The position numbers and the translations under genes are program-made. This document shows, one piece after another, positions 27,401 to 34,174 of a DNA stretch of 46,416 nt (positions are counted from its first letter, which is position 1; every line of letters starts with the position of its first letter). The DNA comes from Thermotogota bacterium. GTDB taxonomy: Bacteria; Thermotogota; Thermotogae; Petrotogales; Petrotogaceae. The DNA lies in the NCBI GenBank assembly GCA_029780115.1, contig JAKOZG010000025.1:1-46416 (forward strand). Reading direction: 5' to 3'. The notes under the pieces were generated by a model that saw nothing but the letters and a program-made list of their open reading frames with translations, had not been told where the DNA came from and searched no databases.

Positions 27401-27637
27401 ATGATTCAAAAAATCATCAAATTCAAATAAATATGAAGGACAGTTAATCCATAATTTTTTATCGTGTATTTCTTCATAAAACATACTTAAGGCAATTGTC
27501 TTACCATAACCAAACGGAGCTCTTAAAAAAATTATTTTTTTCTCTTTATTATTAATTAATTTATTAATTATTTTATCCCGAAACAGATAATCTTCCTTTA
27601 TTTGAGGATGTTTAAAAATAAAGTTCATAATTTCCAT
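24476..27637 (-). CDS. Large STAND ATPase regulator with TPRs and C-terminal SARP/BTAD DNA-binding module
   Basis: A 1053-residue MalT-like signal-transduction ATPase. P-loop APFGYGKT (40-47), Walker B IYIFVDSLENMAL (about 120-132), helical STAND arm to about 360, then TPR-like repeats about 370-760. At the C terminus a winged-helix segment (about 830-910; KKALDLFKFLALNYDKWISQDVIVEYFW...ARQNLYVALHDIRKRLK) leads into a bacterial transcriptional activator domain (about 915-1050). Unlike MalT it has no LuxR-type HTH. It probably activates genes in response to a sugar. SD AAGGTGG lies 8 nt before the ATG. It lies 37 nt downstream of the GPH symporter gene, so that transporter's operon is a natural target. 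Confidence 0.85.
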   Translation of the reverse strand: MEIMNFIFKHPQIKEDYLFRDKIINKLINNKEKKIIFLRAPFGYGKTIALSMFYEEIHDKKLWINCPSYLFEFDDFLNHLIFGLSNVYEFEFSKNKNIYLYFNEEEKIVELVNELSKVEEDIYIFVDSLENMALAENYKSLFNILINFSNKNVHYVFSSREDFPISVVKLEMSDDYYEIKEKELRFSLEEFKEYLNQRKIEIDEEKILELYELSNGWPGFINVIITYITDNQDINGNYISSVTNISEYLEAIIKNLSKDLKEFLFFISLLNQITLHVCKEYFSYMGEYKIHQCFERLLDLNIIEKLDEENFYMHDIFKQEISKKVPEDLKKKIYNELFEIYKKSENYKEQFYCLIQLGDIEKIIDFFLIHSQILVRDFSSVEKWLHSIPQSFYENDYTLYFYRGIIKEKYSKFDEALEDYIIVRNNIEKLKDTKLSVFEVEIQIIGIYWHKEEYEKVVGLGLELFKKIPDDDYNDLISLYNLLGTSLAYLSRIEEGEEYLNRALFFCEKNKINEMKPWILNNLAYNIYMIKGELKKAQNYYLEALEMFKNLGDDYGKALLYANLTDFYLLINNASKAQEMLDFFRDIYIRTQNIAYLPILNILQARIDLIKGSLKEADNCLKTAEKFYARSKFLSANFFSVKAEYLFKIGRNEEALLMIDKAIKIGSTFFNRYQILDVELQKVKMLIYAKQFESALPIIENAIKVASEGGTKLILVEALYYKIALSYFIKVLTSKEDQRTFLTLLEANDFHFIFEKTPYISKYVCEILGDKLDLTDIYIDTQIITFSDDSFTLLHGEKESSYYPKIHLFNEFRLISGENMLTMKNIKNKKALDLFKFLALNYDKWISQDVIVEYFWRELPFDSARQNLYVALHDIRKRLKDIGLKEEYILSSSKNYKFNTDKPYYLDYEDFFINYKEATKLFNNKLYSKAKDNFTIAKKIYGNGLLPSNIYDDWAIPKINHAEKTYLQILSKLYLIEKDISNEKAKSILEEYLNIDPYSYEMNTEYLKLLLKQREVKRAMDYYNYIKELFASELGEEFSSKEVSNFIKEIQFS

Positions 27638-27674
27638 ATAAAACCCACCTTAATTCAAGTAGTTTAGTTATTTT

Positions 27675-28988
27675 TTATCCCTCCGACTTATTAGGATTCT
27701 TTTCATCTTTAAACTTTACGAAAAAAGAAAGAATGAAAGAAACTGCCATCAATATAGCAGGAAAAACTGACATCATAAACCGTGCGGCTAAATCAGGATG
27801 TTCGCCCGGATTATTACCATCAACAAAGCCGAAAATTAGTGTAACTAATAATAGAACTAAACTCTTTGCTAATCCCGAAAAATGTATAATAAATTGAAAA
27901 CCACTAAAATATATACCTTCACGTCTAAGATTTGAAATTTCCGCATCCGCATCTATTACTTTTGCATATATCAAATCGATGTTTGCAGTAACTCCTGCGA
28001 TTCCAATACCTATAAACGCACCTGCGATCATAGATGAGACTAAAGTATCAACAAAGAAGGTAGGTATAACTGCTATTCCTAAAAATATCAAAGAAGATCT
28101 CCATGCAGTCATAGCTCCAAACCAATCTATTACTTTAACCCACAAATACATCGCTGGAATCGCTGTTATGAATACAGCTCCGGTTAAATAAGCTGCATTA
28201 GCCTCGCTTAATCCTAAGGTATACTTGATAAAATAAGGGATACTCAACAGTAACAAAGCAAGCGAAGCTTGATAAAAAAAGTTAGTTAAACTTACCGTCC
28301 AAAAATTTTTGTTTGTAATCACAGCCTTTAAAGAATCTTTTAATTTTGGAACTTCACTTTCTATATATTCTGGTCTTTCATGAACACTGAAAGCTGCAAT
28401 AAGATAAAAAAACATACCTACCAAGATCATAAAAGTTGCTGTTATGGAATATCCATATTTTTCAATTAATATGGGCGCTAATGTTACTCCTACTATTAAA
28501 CCAACAAGTTGAAAAGCTTGCCTTAGAGCATTAGATCTTGTCCTTATTCTACTATCTATAAAAAGTTCTGGAAATAGCGAATGATAATTAACCGAAGCAA
28601 TAGTTGTTAATGTTTCAGTTAACATAGAAAAAATGGCAAAATATACAACCAGTAAATACCCTTTTTGAACTGACAATGGGGGTGAAAATAGAAGAATATA
28701 GGATATACAATATAACGGTATACATATTAACATCCAAGGCTTACGCCTACCGATTTTGGTACGTGTACGGTCAGAAAGATATCCAAAGAGAGGATCGTTT
28801 ATCGCATCCCAAATAGTAGCAAAAAGTGTAACTAAAGATATCATCGTTAATGGAACACCTAAGACATCATTATAAAAAAACACTAAATATGCACCTATCA
28901 TCTGCGCGGGAATTGTGATTCCTAACATTCCTAGGGCATATGGGAAAGGATGAGTTTTACGATAAGAAACGCTATCTATTGTACTCAT
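27675..28988 (-). CDS. GPH-family sugar:cation symporter (MelB-like MFS)
   Basis: A 437-residue membrane protein with about 12 helices, of the glycoside-pentoside-hexuronide family. Family signatures: YALGMLGITIPAQMIGAYLVFFYNDVLG, ATIWDAINDPLFGYLSDRTRTKIGRRKPWM (the conserved helix 2-3 region with Asp and the RT-x-x-GRR-x-P loop), and a second-half loop EISNLRREGIYFSG. It imports a sugar or glycoside with Na+ or H+. SD AAAGGAGGG lies before the ATG at 28988. It lies between a PIG-L deacetylase gene (36-nt gap) and the STAND/SARP regulator. The substrate is not fixed; an N-acetylated glycoside would fit the neighbouring deacetylase. Confidence 0.88.
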   Translation of the reverse strand: MSTIDSVSYRKTHPFPYALGMLGITIPAQMIGAYLVFFYNDVLGVPLTMISLVTLFATIWDAINDPLFGYLSDRTRTKIGRRKPWMLICIPLYCISYILLFSPPLSVQKGYLLVVYFAIFSMLTETLTTIASVNYHSLFPELFIDSRIRTRSNALRQAFQLVGLIVGVTLAPILIEKYGYSITATFMILVGMFFYLIAAFSVHERPEYIESEVPKLKDSLKAVITNKNFWTVSLTNFFYQASLALLLLSIPYFIKYTLGLSEANAAYLTGAVFITAIPAMYLWVKVIDWFGAMTAWRSSLIFLGIAVIPTFFVDTLVSSMIAGAFIGIGIAGVTANIDLIYAKVIDADAEISNLRREGIYFSGFQFIIHFSGLAKSLVLLLVTLIFGFVDGNNPGEHPDLAARFMMSVFPAILMAVSFILSFFVKFKDEKNPNKSEG

Positions 28989-29024
28989 TTTGTCCCTCCT
29001 TTGAACTCTTTCAAATTATAATAA

Positions 29025-29747
29025 TTATATCCACATTGCTTCCTCAAAACAGTGCAACATTATCGGAAATAAAACCTTAAAATTTTCAGCATATTTGCAT
29101 CCTATTTTTTCACCGTAAACGTTTGCCTTTAATCCAAAATATTGTTGAATAATCAAAAGAAATTCTTCGGTGATTTGACTCTTATGAATTTTAATTGCCT
29201 CAATTTTTTTCTCCCAATAATCATCCACTGAAACATACTGATTAGGATAAGCGGTAAAGAAAAAAGCAATTAAAGCGTTAGGATCTAAACTACTAGATGA
29301 AGCCTGTGCGGCTGCTAATCCACAGATTTTGTGATCTTGATGAGTTTCATAAGGTAAAAAAGGATCTACTGTTAAAATTAAATCAGGATCAATATTTTCA
29401 ATATTTTTCTTTAAATCGTTTCTTACATCGTTTATATCGTACCTCCCACCATCAGGATAGTTTAGCCAAATAATTTTATCAATACCCAAAAATTCTGCAG
29501 CGTTTTCTTGTTCCTTCTTTCTTATCTTAACTGTTTCTTCACGGCTTTTTCCTTTAATTCCAGCTCCTCCCTCTGTAACCATTAGATAAGTAATCCTTGA
29601 ACCCAAAGATTTTAATTTTGCAATAGTTCCACCTGCCCCCATTTCTCCATCATCCGGATGTGGAAGAATGCACAACACATTACGTTTATCCTCTATTTGA
29701 GAAATAGGTAGCATTTTCTTTAAGCTTTGTACAATTTTTTCTTCCAT
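29025..29747 (-). CDS. PIG-L family Zn-dependent N-acetyl-sugar deacetylase
   Basis: A 240-residue LmbE/PIG-L protein. Zn-binding motif PHPDD (29-33) followed by GEMGAGGTIAKL, MVTEGGAG and the distal His motif THQDHKICGLAAA. These enzymes remove acetyl from GlcNAc-type substrates (GlcNAc-PI, BshB, chitobiose deacetylases). No signal peptide, so cytoplasmic. SD TGGAGG lies 8 nt before the ATG at 29747. It is the first gene of the probable operon with the GPH symporter, so it may act on the imported sugar. A bacillithiol-type BshB role is possible but not supported by neighbours. Confidence 0.87.
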   Translation of the reverse strand: MEEKIVQSLKKMLPISQIEDKRNVLCILPHPDDGEMGAGGTIAKLKSLGSRITYLMVTEGGAGIKGKSREETVKIRKKEQENAAEFLGIDKIIWLNYPDGGRYDINDVRNDLKKNIENIDPDLILTVDPFLPYETHQDHKICGLAAAQASSSSLDPNALIAFFFTAYPNQYVSVDDYWEKKIEAIKIHKSQITEEFLLIIQQYFGLKANVYGEKIGCKYAENFKVLFPIMLHCFEEAMWI

Positions 29748-30079
29748 ATAAAAGCCTCCACTAAAAATTATTTTATGTATTCAAATATGAGAAATATATT
29801 TATAATTTAATTTCTACAATCGACTAACTACGGCTAAAAGATATGTTTACATATATTTATTTAAAATACAATTAATTTTAATCTTTAATTTATTTCTTTT
29901 ATATATTTTACTATATTTTAAACCATTAATTGACAAATATACAAATCTAATAGTATTTAATCACACTTCATTTACGGAATTTAAATTAAAATAAACTAAA
30001 AAACAAAGTTTTTTCATACAATTTAAGAAGGTTAAAAGATATATAATTAAAGTGACAATAAAATTAAGGGGGAATGATT
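29748..30079. promoter_or_regulatory. Divergent intergenic region between PIG-L operon and PlsY fusion
   Basis: About 330 bases, very AT-rich and without a gene. On the plus strand a TATAAT at 30042-30047 is well placed for the PlsY fusion, but no good -35 is seen. On the minus strand I find no confident promoter for the PIG-L gene. The start-deciding SD for the fusion is AAGGGGGG at 30066-30072. Confidence 0.35.
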
Positions 30080-31249
30080 ATGATTTTTTTCATCACCCTA
30101 GTTCTGTGTTACTTTTTAGGTTCCATTCCGTGGAGTTATTTATTTACAAAACTTTTTTCTGGTAAGGATTTAAGAAAAGTAGGGACAAAAAATGTCGGTT
30201 CCACTAACGCATGGAAAGAAGGTGGACCTATTGCAGGTATTCTATCTTTTTTAGGAGACTCTACTAAAGGAATTTTAGCAATTTTTATTGCTTATATGTT
30301 TGGGATTAGTAAAAGTTGGTGGCCACTATTTGTATTAATTGCTATTATTGGTCATTCTTATCCTATCTGGTTAAAAGGTAAAGGTGGAGTAGGAGTAGCT
30401 GCAGCAGTAGGCTCTTTTGTTGTGATGTTTCCATTAGAATCAGCCGCCTTTGGAATACTCGCAGGAACATTGTGGCTTACCTTTAAGAAAGGAATAATGT
30501 TTATAATTTCCCTTTTGTGGCCTTTCGTAATATTGATAGGTTACTTACGGGGTACGATCGATTTACTAGGCGCGGTTATGACCCTTCTTCTAGTTTCATG
30601 GCTGTTTATTAAGGGTTGGAATAATTTAAAAAATAGTTTTATGGAAATCAAAGAACCTTTGAAAGATAATTTTGTCAAGAGAAAATTATGGCGTTATCTT
30701 GGTTTATTGTATCCAGGATTAGCTTACCCTTTGTGGGGTCCTGTAGTGTTTAGATATATCATTGTAATTTCAGGATTAATTGCTTTTTTTCTTGAATTAA
30801 TTAGAAGATATTCTAAACGCATCAATGAGTTTCTAAAAAAACTATTTAAACCCGTCGGTAAAAGTGATGAGGCATATAAGGTTTCTGGAACAAGTTATTT
30901 CCTTATGGGCAGTGCAATTGCAGGCCTTTTCCCTATTCCATATTCTTTGATCTCTATCGTAATGCTTGCATTAGGTGATTCTTGGGCAGTATTAGTTGGA
31001 GAACGTTGGGGTAAACATAAATGGTTAGAAGGAAAATCTATAGAAGGAAGTCTAGCATGTTTTGCTATAGCATTTGCATCTGGTGCTGTCTATATGAATT
31101 TAATCAACATGCCAATAAGTTATCTTAATCTTTTACTAGGAGCAATTGTAGCAACCATCGTTGAAGGATTGGGAAAATGGCTAAATGACAATTTGACCAT
31201 GGCACCTGCTGCAGCTTTGGCTATGTGGTTGTTTTCAAAAATATTATAA
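30080..31249 (+). CDS. plsY: PlsY-type glycerol-3-phosphate acyltransferase fused to a dolichol/phytol-kinase-like domain
   Basis: A 389-residue, highly hydrophobic membrane protein. Residues about 1-195 match PlsY: GSIPWSYLFTKLFSGKDLR, then VGTKNVGSTNAW, and the acyl-phosphate/G3P-binding GHSYPIWLKGKGGVGVAAAVGS. PlsY acylates sn-glycerol-3-phosphate with acyl-phosphate, the first step of phospholipid synthesis. Normal PlsY is about 200 residues. The second half (about 200-389) carries ALGDSWAVLVGERWGKHKW and GKSIEGSLACF, characteristic of the SEC59/VTE5/DgkA-unlike CTP-dependent polyprenol or phytol kinases. The start is set at the ATG at 30080 (7 nt after GGGGG); the ATG at 30074 abuts the SD. 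It is followed by a C6/G6 hairpin. The function of the fused half is inference. Confidence 0.83.
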   Translation: MIFFITLVLCYFLGSIPWSYLFTKLFSGKDLRKVGTKNVGSTNAWKEGGPIAGILSFLGDSTKGILAIFIAYMFGISKSWWPLFVLIAIIGHSYPIWLKGKGGVGVAAAVGSFVVMFPLESAAFGILAGTLWLTFKKGIMFIISLLWPFVILIGYLRGTIDLLGAVMTLLLVSWLFIKGWNNLKNSFMEIKEPLKDNFVKRKLWRYLGLLYPGLAYPLWGPVVFRYIIVISGLIAFFLELIRRYSKRINEFLKKLFKPVGKSDEAYKVSGTSYFLMGSAIAGLFPIPYSLISIVMLALGDSWAVLVGERWGKHKWLEGKSIEGSLACFAIAFASGAVYMNLINMPISYLNLLLGAIVATIVEGLGKWLNDNLTMAPAAALAMWLFSKIL

Positions 31250-31260
31250 AATAAATAATA

Positions 31261-31288
31261 TACCCCCCGTTAAGGACATGGGGGGCAT
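31261..31288. terminator. Hairpin between convergent PlsY fusion and PepSY genes
   Basis: CCCCCC (31263-31268) and GGGGGG (31280-31285) form a 6-bp GC stem with an 11-nt loop, 13 nt after the plus-strand stop and 13 nt after the minus-strand PepSY stop. The U-run is weak on both sides, but the placement suits a bidirectional terminator. Confidence 0.65.
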
Positions 31289-31300
31289 ATTAAGTAAGTC

Positions 31301-31939
31301 CTAGAAATTTCCTGGATTTTCTGGGAAAATTAATTCATTTTCGTCAATAGGTGTTTCCTCTGGTGTTTCTTCTATTTGCTCAGGCATTTGTTCATTTTCA
31401 GGCACGGATGGGATTTCTACTGGAGGATTTATAATTTCACCAGATGTTGCATCAACTTCAACTGTCAAATCTTCAAATACAATTACATACATGGGGTTAC
31501 CTATCTCATCCGCACGTAATTCTGCAGATTCCAACTTATTTTCTTGGAATATTTCCATAACCGCCTTGAGTGCATCTTCTAAAGATATACCAGTCATGGA
31601 TAATAGCTTCATGATTTCTTCATCTTGCTTTTTACCTTCCTTTGATTTTAGTACTTCCCCGGTCTTACTATCGAGTTGAACTTCAGCACCATTTTCAAAC
31701 TTGAAGGTATAAGTTCCCTTTTCTCCTCCAAATAATCCTTTATCCCTTTCTATGGAAACTATAGCAGTACCCAAATCCAAACTTTTAGCTACAGTAACTA
31801 GTTGATCCACAGGAATCTCTAGCTCTTCTTCAGGGATAGTTGGAACTTCAACTGGTGGTTGATCTACAAATTGCGTGAAAGCTACACTACCTATCAATAT
31901 AACCAATAAACAAAAGTATCCGGTTAGCTTTTTCTTCAC
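31301..31939 (-). CDS. Exported PepSY-domain protein
   Basis: A 212-residue protein. Signal peptide about 1-23 (basic KKKLTGYF, hydrophobic LLVILIGSVAF). Then a Pro/Glu-rich linker, a PepSY domain (about 40-100; FENGAEVQLDSKTGEVLKSKEG), a second PepSY-like segment (about 105-165; MYVIVFEDLTVEVDATSGEIINPP) and an acidic Pro/Glu tail. PepSY domains are often extracytoplasmic inhibitors or regulators. The start is the GTG at 31939, 6 nt after GGAGGTG; an in-frame GTG at 31948 lies inside that SD. It is divergent from an OmpR-type response regulator/kinase pair, an arrangement typical of PepSY proteins tied to such systems. Confidence 0.8.
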   Translation of the reverse strand: MKKKLTGYFCLLVILIGSVAFTQFVDQPPVEVPTIPEEELEIPVDQLVTVAKSLDLGTAIVSIERDKGLFGGEKGTYTFKFENGAEVQLDSKTGEVLKSKEGKKQDEEIMKLLSMTGISLEDALKAVMEIFQENKLESAELRADEIGNPMYVIVFEDLTVEVDATSGEIINPPVEIPSVPENEQMPEQIEETPEETPIDENELIFPENPGNF

Positions 31940-31970
31940 TTTTTTCACCTCCTACAGTTTTCTAGTAATT

Positions 31971-31998
31971 AGTATATATCTGAGTGCTGAAACACTCA
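31971..31998 (-). promoter_or_regulatory. PepSY gene promoter region with palindrome
   Basis: Minus-strand -10 TATACT (31976-31971) with a perfect palindrome TGAGTG-CTGAAA-CACTCA at 31981-31998 filling the spacer where a regulator could act. The -35 match is poor, which fits activator dependence. Confidence 0.35.
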
Positions 31999-32049
31999 TG
32001 AAAAAAAAATTAATCTTAAATGAAAATAAAAAAGAAATAAATTATTATT

Positions 32050-32085
32050 CTTTTTCATAAAATTTTAATCTTTTTTTCATAAAAT
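32050..32085 (+). promoter_or_regulatory. Direct repeats upstream of the response regulator gene
   Basis: TTCATAAAAT occurs at 32054-32063 and again at 32076-32085, each preceded by a T-run (CTTTTT...). The 22-bp period equals two turns of DNA, as for tandem 11-bp half-sites of OmpR/PhoB-type regulators. It ends 26 nt before the response regulator start, suggesting autoregulation. Confidence 0.4.
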
Positions 32086-32111
32086 AATAGCCAGAGGCGA
32101 GGTGATGAAAA

Positions 32112-32780
32112 ATGAAAATATTGGTAGTGGAAGACGAAGAGAAACTTGCTAATATTATAAAAAGAGGATTAGAAGAAGAAGGCTATTTAGTAGATGTAGC
32201 TTATGATGGTGAAGAAGGCGAAGATTATGCTAAATACGTTTCTTACGATTTAATCATTTTAGATATTATGATTCCTGTAAAAGATGGTTTTTCTGTGTGT
32301 AAAAGTCTAAGAGAACAAGGCATTAATGTTCCAATATTAATGCTAACAGCTAAAGACAGTATAGAAGACAGAGTAAAGGGACTTGACTCAGGAGCAGACG
32401 ATTATCTGGTTAAACCTTTTGATTTTAATGAACTATTTGCTAGAGTTAGATCCTTGTTACGCAGAGAATCTTTTACAAAAAATCCTAGAATACAGGTAGG
32501 AGACCTAGTTTTAGACACTTTAACGAGAGAAGTATGGAAAGGAAATGAAAAATTGGAGTTAACACCAAAAGAGTATAATATACTAGAATATTTTATGAGA
32601 AATCCTAAAATAGTTGTAACTCGAACGATGCTTGAAGAAAAGATATGGGACCTTGATTTTGAAGGAAGTTCAAACATAATTGACGTATATATTAGAAGAT
32701 TACGAAAGAAAATAGGAGATAAAGATGGTAAAATTATAGAAACAGTTAGGGGAGCTGGTTATAGGTTAACAATTTCATAA
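32112..32780 (+). CDS. OmpR/PhoB-family response regulator
   Basis: A 222-residue two-component regulator. Receiver domain 1-120 with the acidic pocket EDE (7-9), phospho-acceptor Asp51 (DLIILDIMIP), LMLTAKDS and KPFDFNELFARVR. C-terminal winged helix about 128-222 (LELTPKEYNILEYFMRNP...VDVYIRRLRKKIGD, ending ETVRGAGYRLTIS). SD GAGGTG lies 7 nt before the ATG. The partner kinase gene follows directly. Direct repeats upstream and the divergent PepSY gene are likely targets. Confidence 0.93.
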   Translation: MKILVVEDEEKLANIIKRGLEEEGYLVDVAYDGEEGEDYAKYVSYDLIILDIMIPVKDGFSVCKSLREQGINVPILMLTAKDSIEDRVKGLDSGADDYLVKPFDFNELFARVRSLLRRESFTKNPRIQVGDLVLDTLTREVWKGNEKLELTPKEYNILEYFMRNPKIVVTRTMLEEKIWDLDFEGSSNIIDVYIRRLRKKIGDKDGKIIETVRGAGYRLTIS

Positions 32781-32830
32781 AATTTTTCAAAAGTATAAAA
32801 TTTAAATTAACCATTTGGTATCTTCTCATC

Positions 32831-34147
32831 ATGTCAATACTACTTCTAGTATTTGGGCTAAGTTCTTATTATGCACTACGTTATAGTTTATATGAAAACA
32901 CTGATAACGTACTTGTCTCACGAATGAATGAAATCCAAATCAATTTACAAAGTTCAGAAAACATTGAACAGATTAATCAACTGAAAAGTATGCCGAATGA
33001 AATGATTTTTATTTATTCTTACGATGGAAATTTAATAAGATTTTATGGGTTTTTCGTAGACATCCCAAACTTTTCACAAATAAAAGATAGGGTTTCCAAG
33101 GGCGAAAGCTTTTATGTCTCTACTACAACAGATTACAACTGGAATGCCAGATTTTATGTATCTAGTACTACAGTAAATGAAACTCCTTTCATAATTATAA
33201 TTGGAAGATTCATAGATGAAATACTTACTGTTTTATCTCGTTTAAAAAAGATCCTGATTTTTACCGGAATATTTGTTTTGTTGTTAGCAGGAATAGGGGG
33301 ATTTATTTTAGCTGATAGATCTTTTAAACCTGTTTCAAAAATAATTGACACTGCCCAGCGCATTGAAGAAACTAATCTAAACGAAAGAATTGAAGTTCAA
33401 AGTGAAGATGAATTAGGCAGACTTGCTTCTACCCTAAATCAAATGATTTCACGTCTTGAAAGAGCTTTTGAACAACAAAAACAGTTCACCGCAGATGTAT
33501 CTCATGATTTGCGAACACCTTTATCAATAATTCAAGCAGAAACAAGTTTAACTTTGAAAAGAGATAGAACAACCGAGGAATACAAAAAATCATTGCAACT
33601 AATTCAAGACGAAGTACTTTATATGTCTTCTATTATCGATAAATTACTATTTCTTGCGCGAAGTGACAGTAAAAGTCAGTATTATAACTTTACTTCTCTT
33701 GATTTAAAAGATTTGCTTGAAGAACTTATTCAAAAAATGAAGCCGTTGTTCCAACAGAAACATTTGGAATTAGATTACGAATTGCAAGAAAATCTATGTA
33801 TTCGAGGCGACAAAGAAAAGTTAAAAGAAGCAATTTTGAATATCTTGGATAATGCGCTAAAATACACAAAATCCGGAAAAGTCTCCGTTTCACTATATAG
33901 CAAAAATAAAAAAGCTGTAGTATCTATCTCAGATACTGGGCCCGGGATCCCAGAAAATGATCTACCTCTAATTTTTGACCGTTTCTATCGAGTAGATAAA
34001 GCGAGATCTAACAGTGAACAAAGTACAGGTTTAGGCCTTGCAATTGTAAAAGAAATTATTGAAGTTCATAATGGTCAAATAGAGGTAAGGAGTAAAGAAG
34101 GAGAAGGGACTACTTTTTATATAATTTTACCTATAATTTTTGATTAA
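32831..34147 (+). CDS. Sensor histidine kinase (true start probably upstream)
   Basis: At least 438 residues. Extracytoplasmic sensor about 18-138, TM2 about 141-163, HAMP about 164-212, HisKA with phospho-acceptor His225 (FTADVSHDLRTPLS), HATPase_c with N box NILDNALKYT, DTGPGIPENDLPLIFDRFYR and GLGLAIVKEII. The ATG at 32831 falls inside TM1: the frame stays open upstream to 32765 and encodes KFFKSIKFKLTIWYLLIM, a typical kinase N terminus. No ATG, GTG or TTG exists in that stretch. The ATA at 32777 overlaps the response regulator stop (ATAA), like the common ATGA overlap. It is membrane-bound and phosphorylates the adjacent regulator. Confidence 0.9.
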   Translation: MSILLLVFGLSSYYALRYSLYENTDNVLVSRMNEIQINLQSSENIEQINQLKSMPNEMIFIYSYDGNLIRFYGFFVDIPNFSQIKDRVSKGESFYVSTTTDYNWNARFYVSSTTVNETPFIIIIGRFIDEILTVLSRLKKILIFTGIFVLLLAGIGGFILADRSFKPVSKIIDTAQRIEETNLNERIEVQSEDELGRLASTLNQMISRLERAFEQQKQFTADVSHDLRTPLSIIQAETSLTLKRDRTTEEYKKSLQLIQDEVLYMSSIIDKLLFLARSDSKSQYYNFTSLDLKDLLEELIQKMKPLFQQKHLELDYELQENLCIRGDKEKLKEAILNILDNALKYTKSGKVSVSLYSKNKKAVVSISDTGPGIPENDLPLIFDRFYRVDKARSNSEQSTGLGLAIVKEIIEVHNGQIEVRSKEGEGTTFYIILPIIFD

Positions 34148-34148
34148 A

Positions 34149-34172
34149 AACAAGGGCTTATTAGCCCTTGTT
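34149..34172. terminator. Bidirectional terminator between kinase and hydrogenase operon
   Basis: AACAAGGGC-TTATTA-GCCCTTGTT, a 9-bp stem starting just after the kinase stop and ending 2 nt before the hydA stop. It is flanked by AAAA and TTCTTT, so it can serve both convergent transcripts. Confidence 0.85.
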
Positions 34173-34174
34173 CT

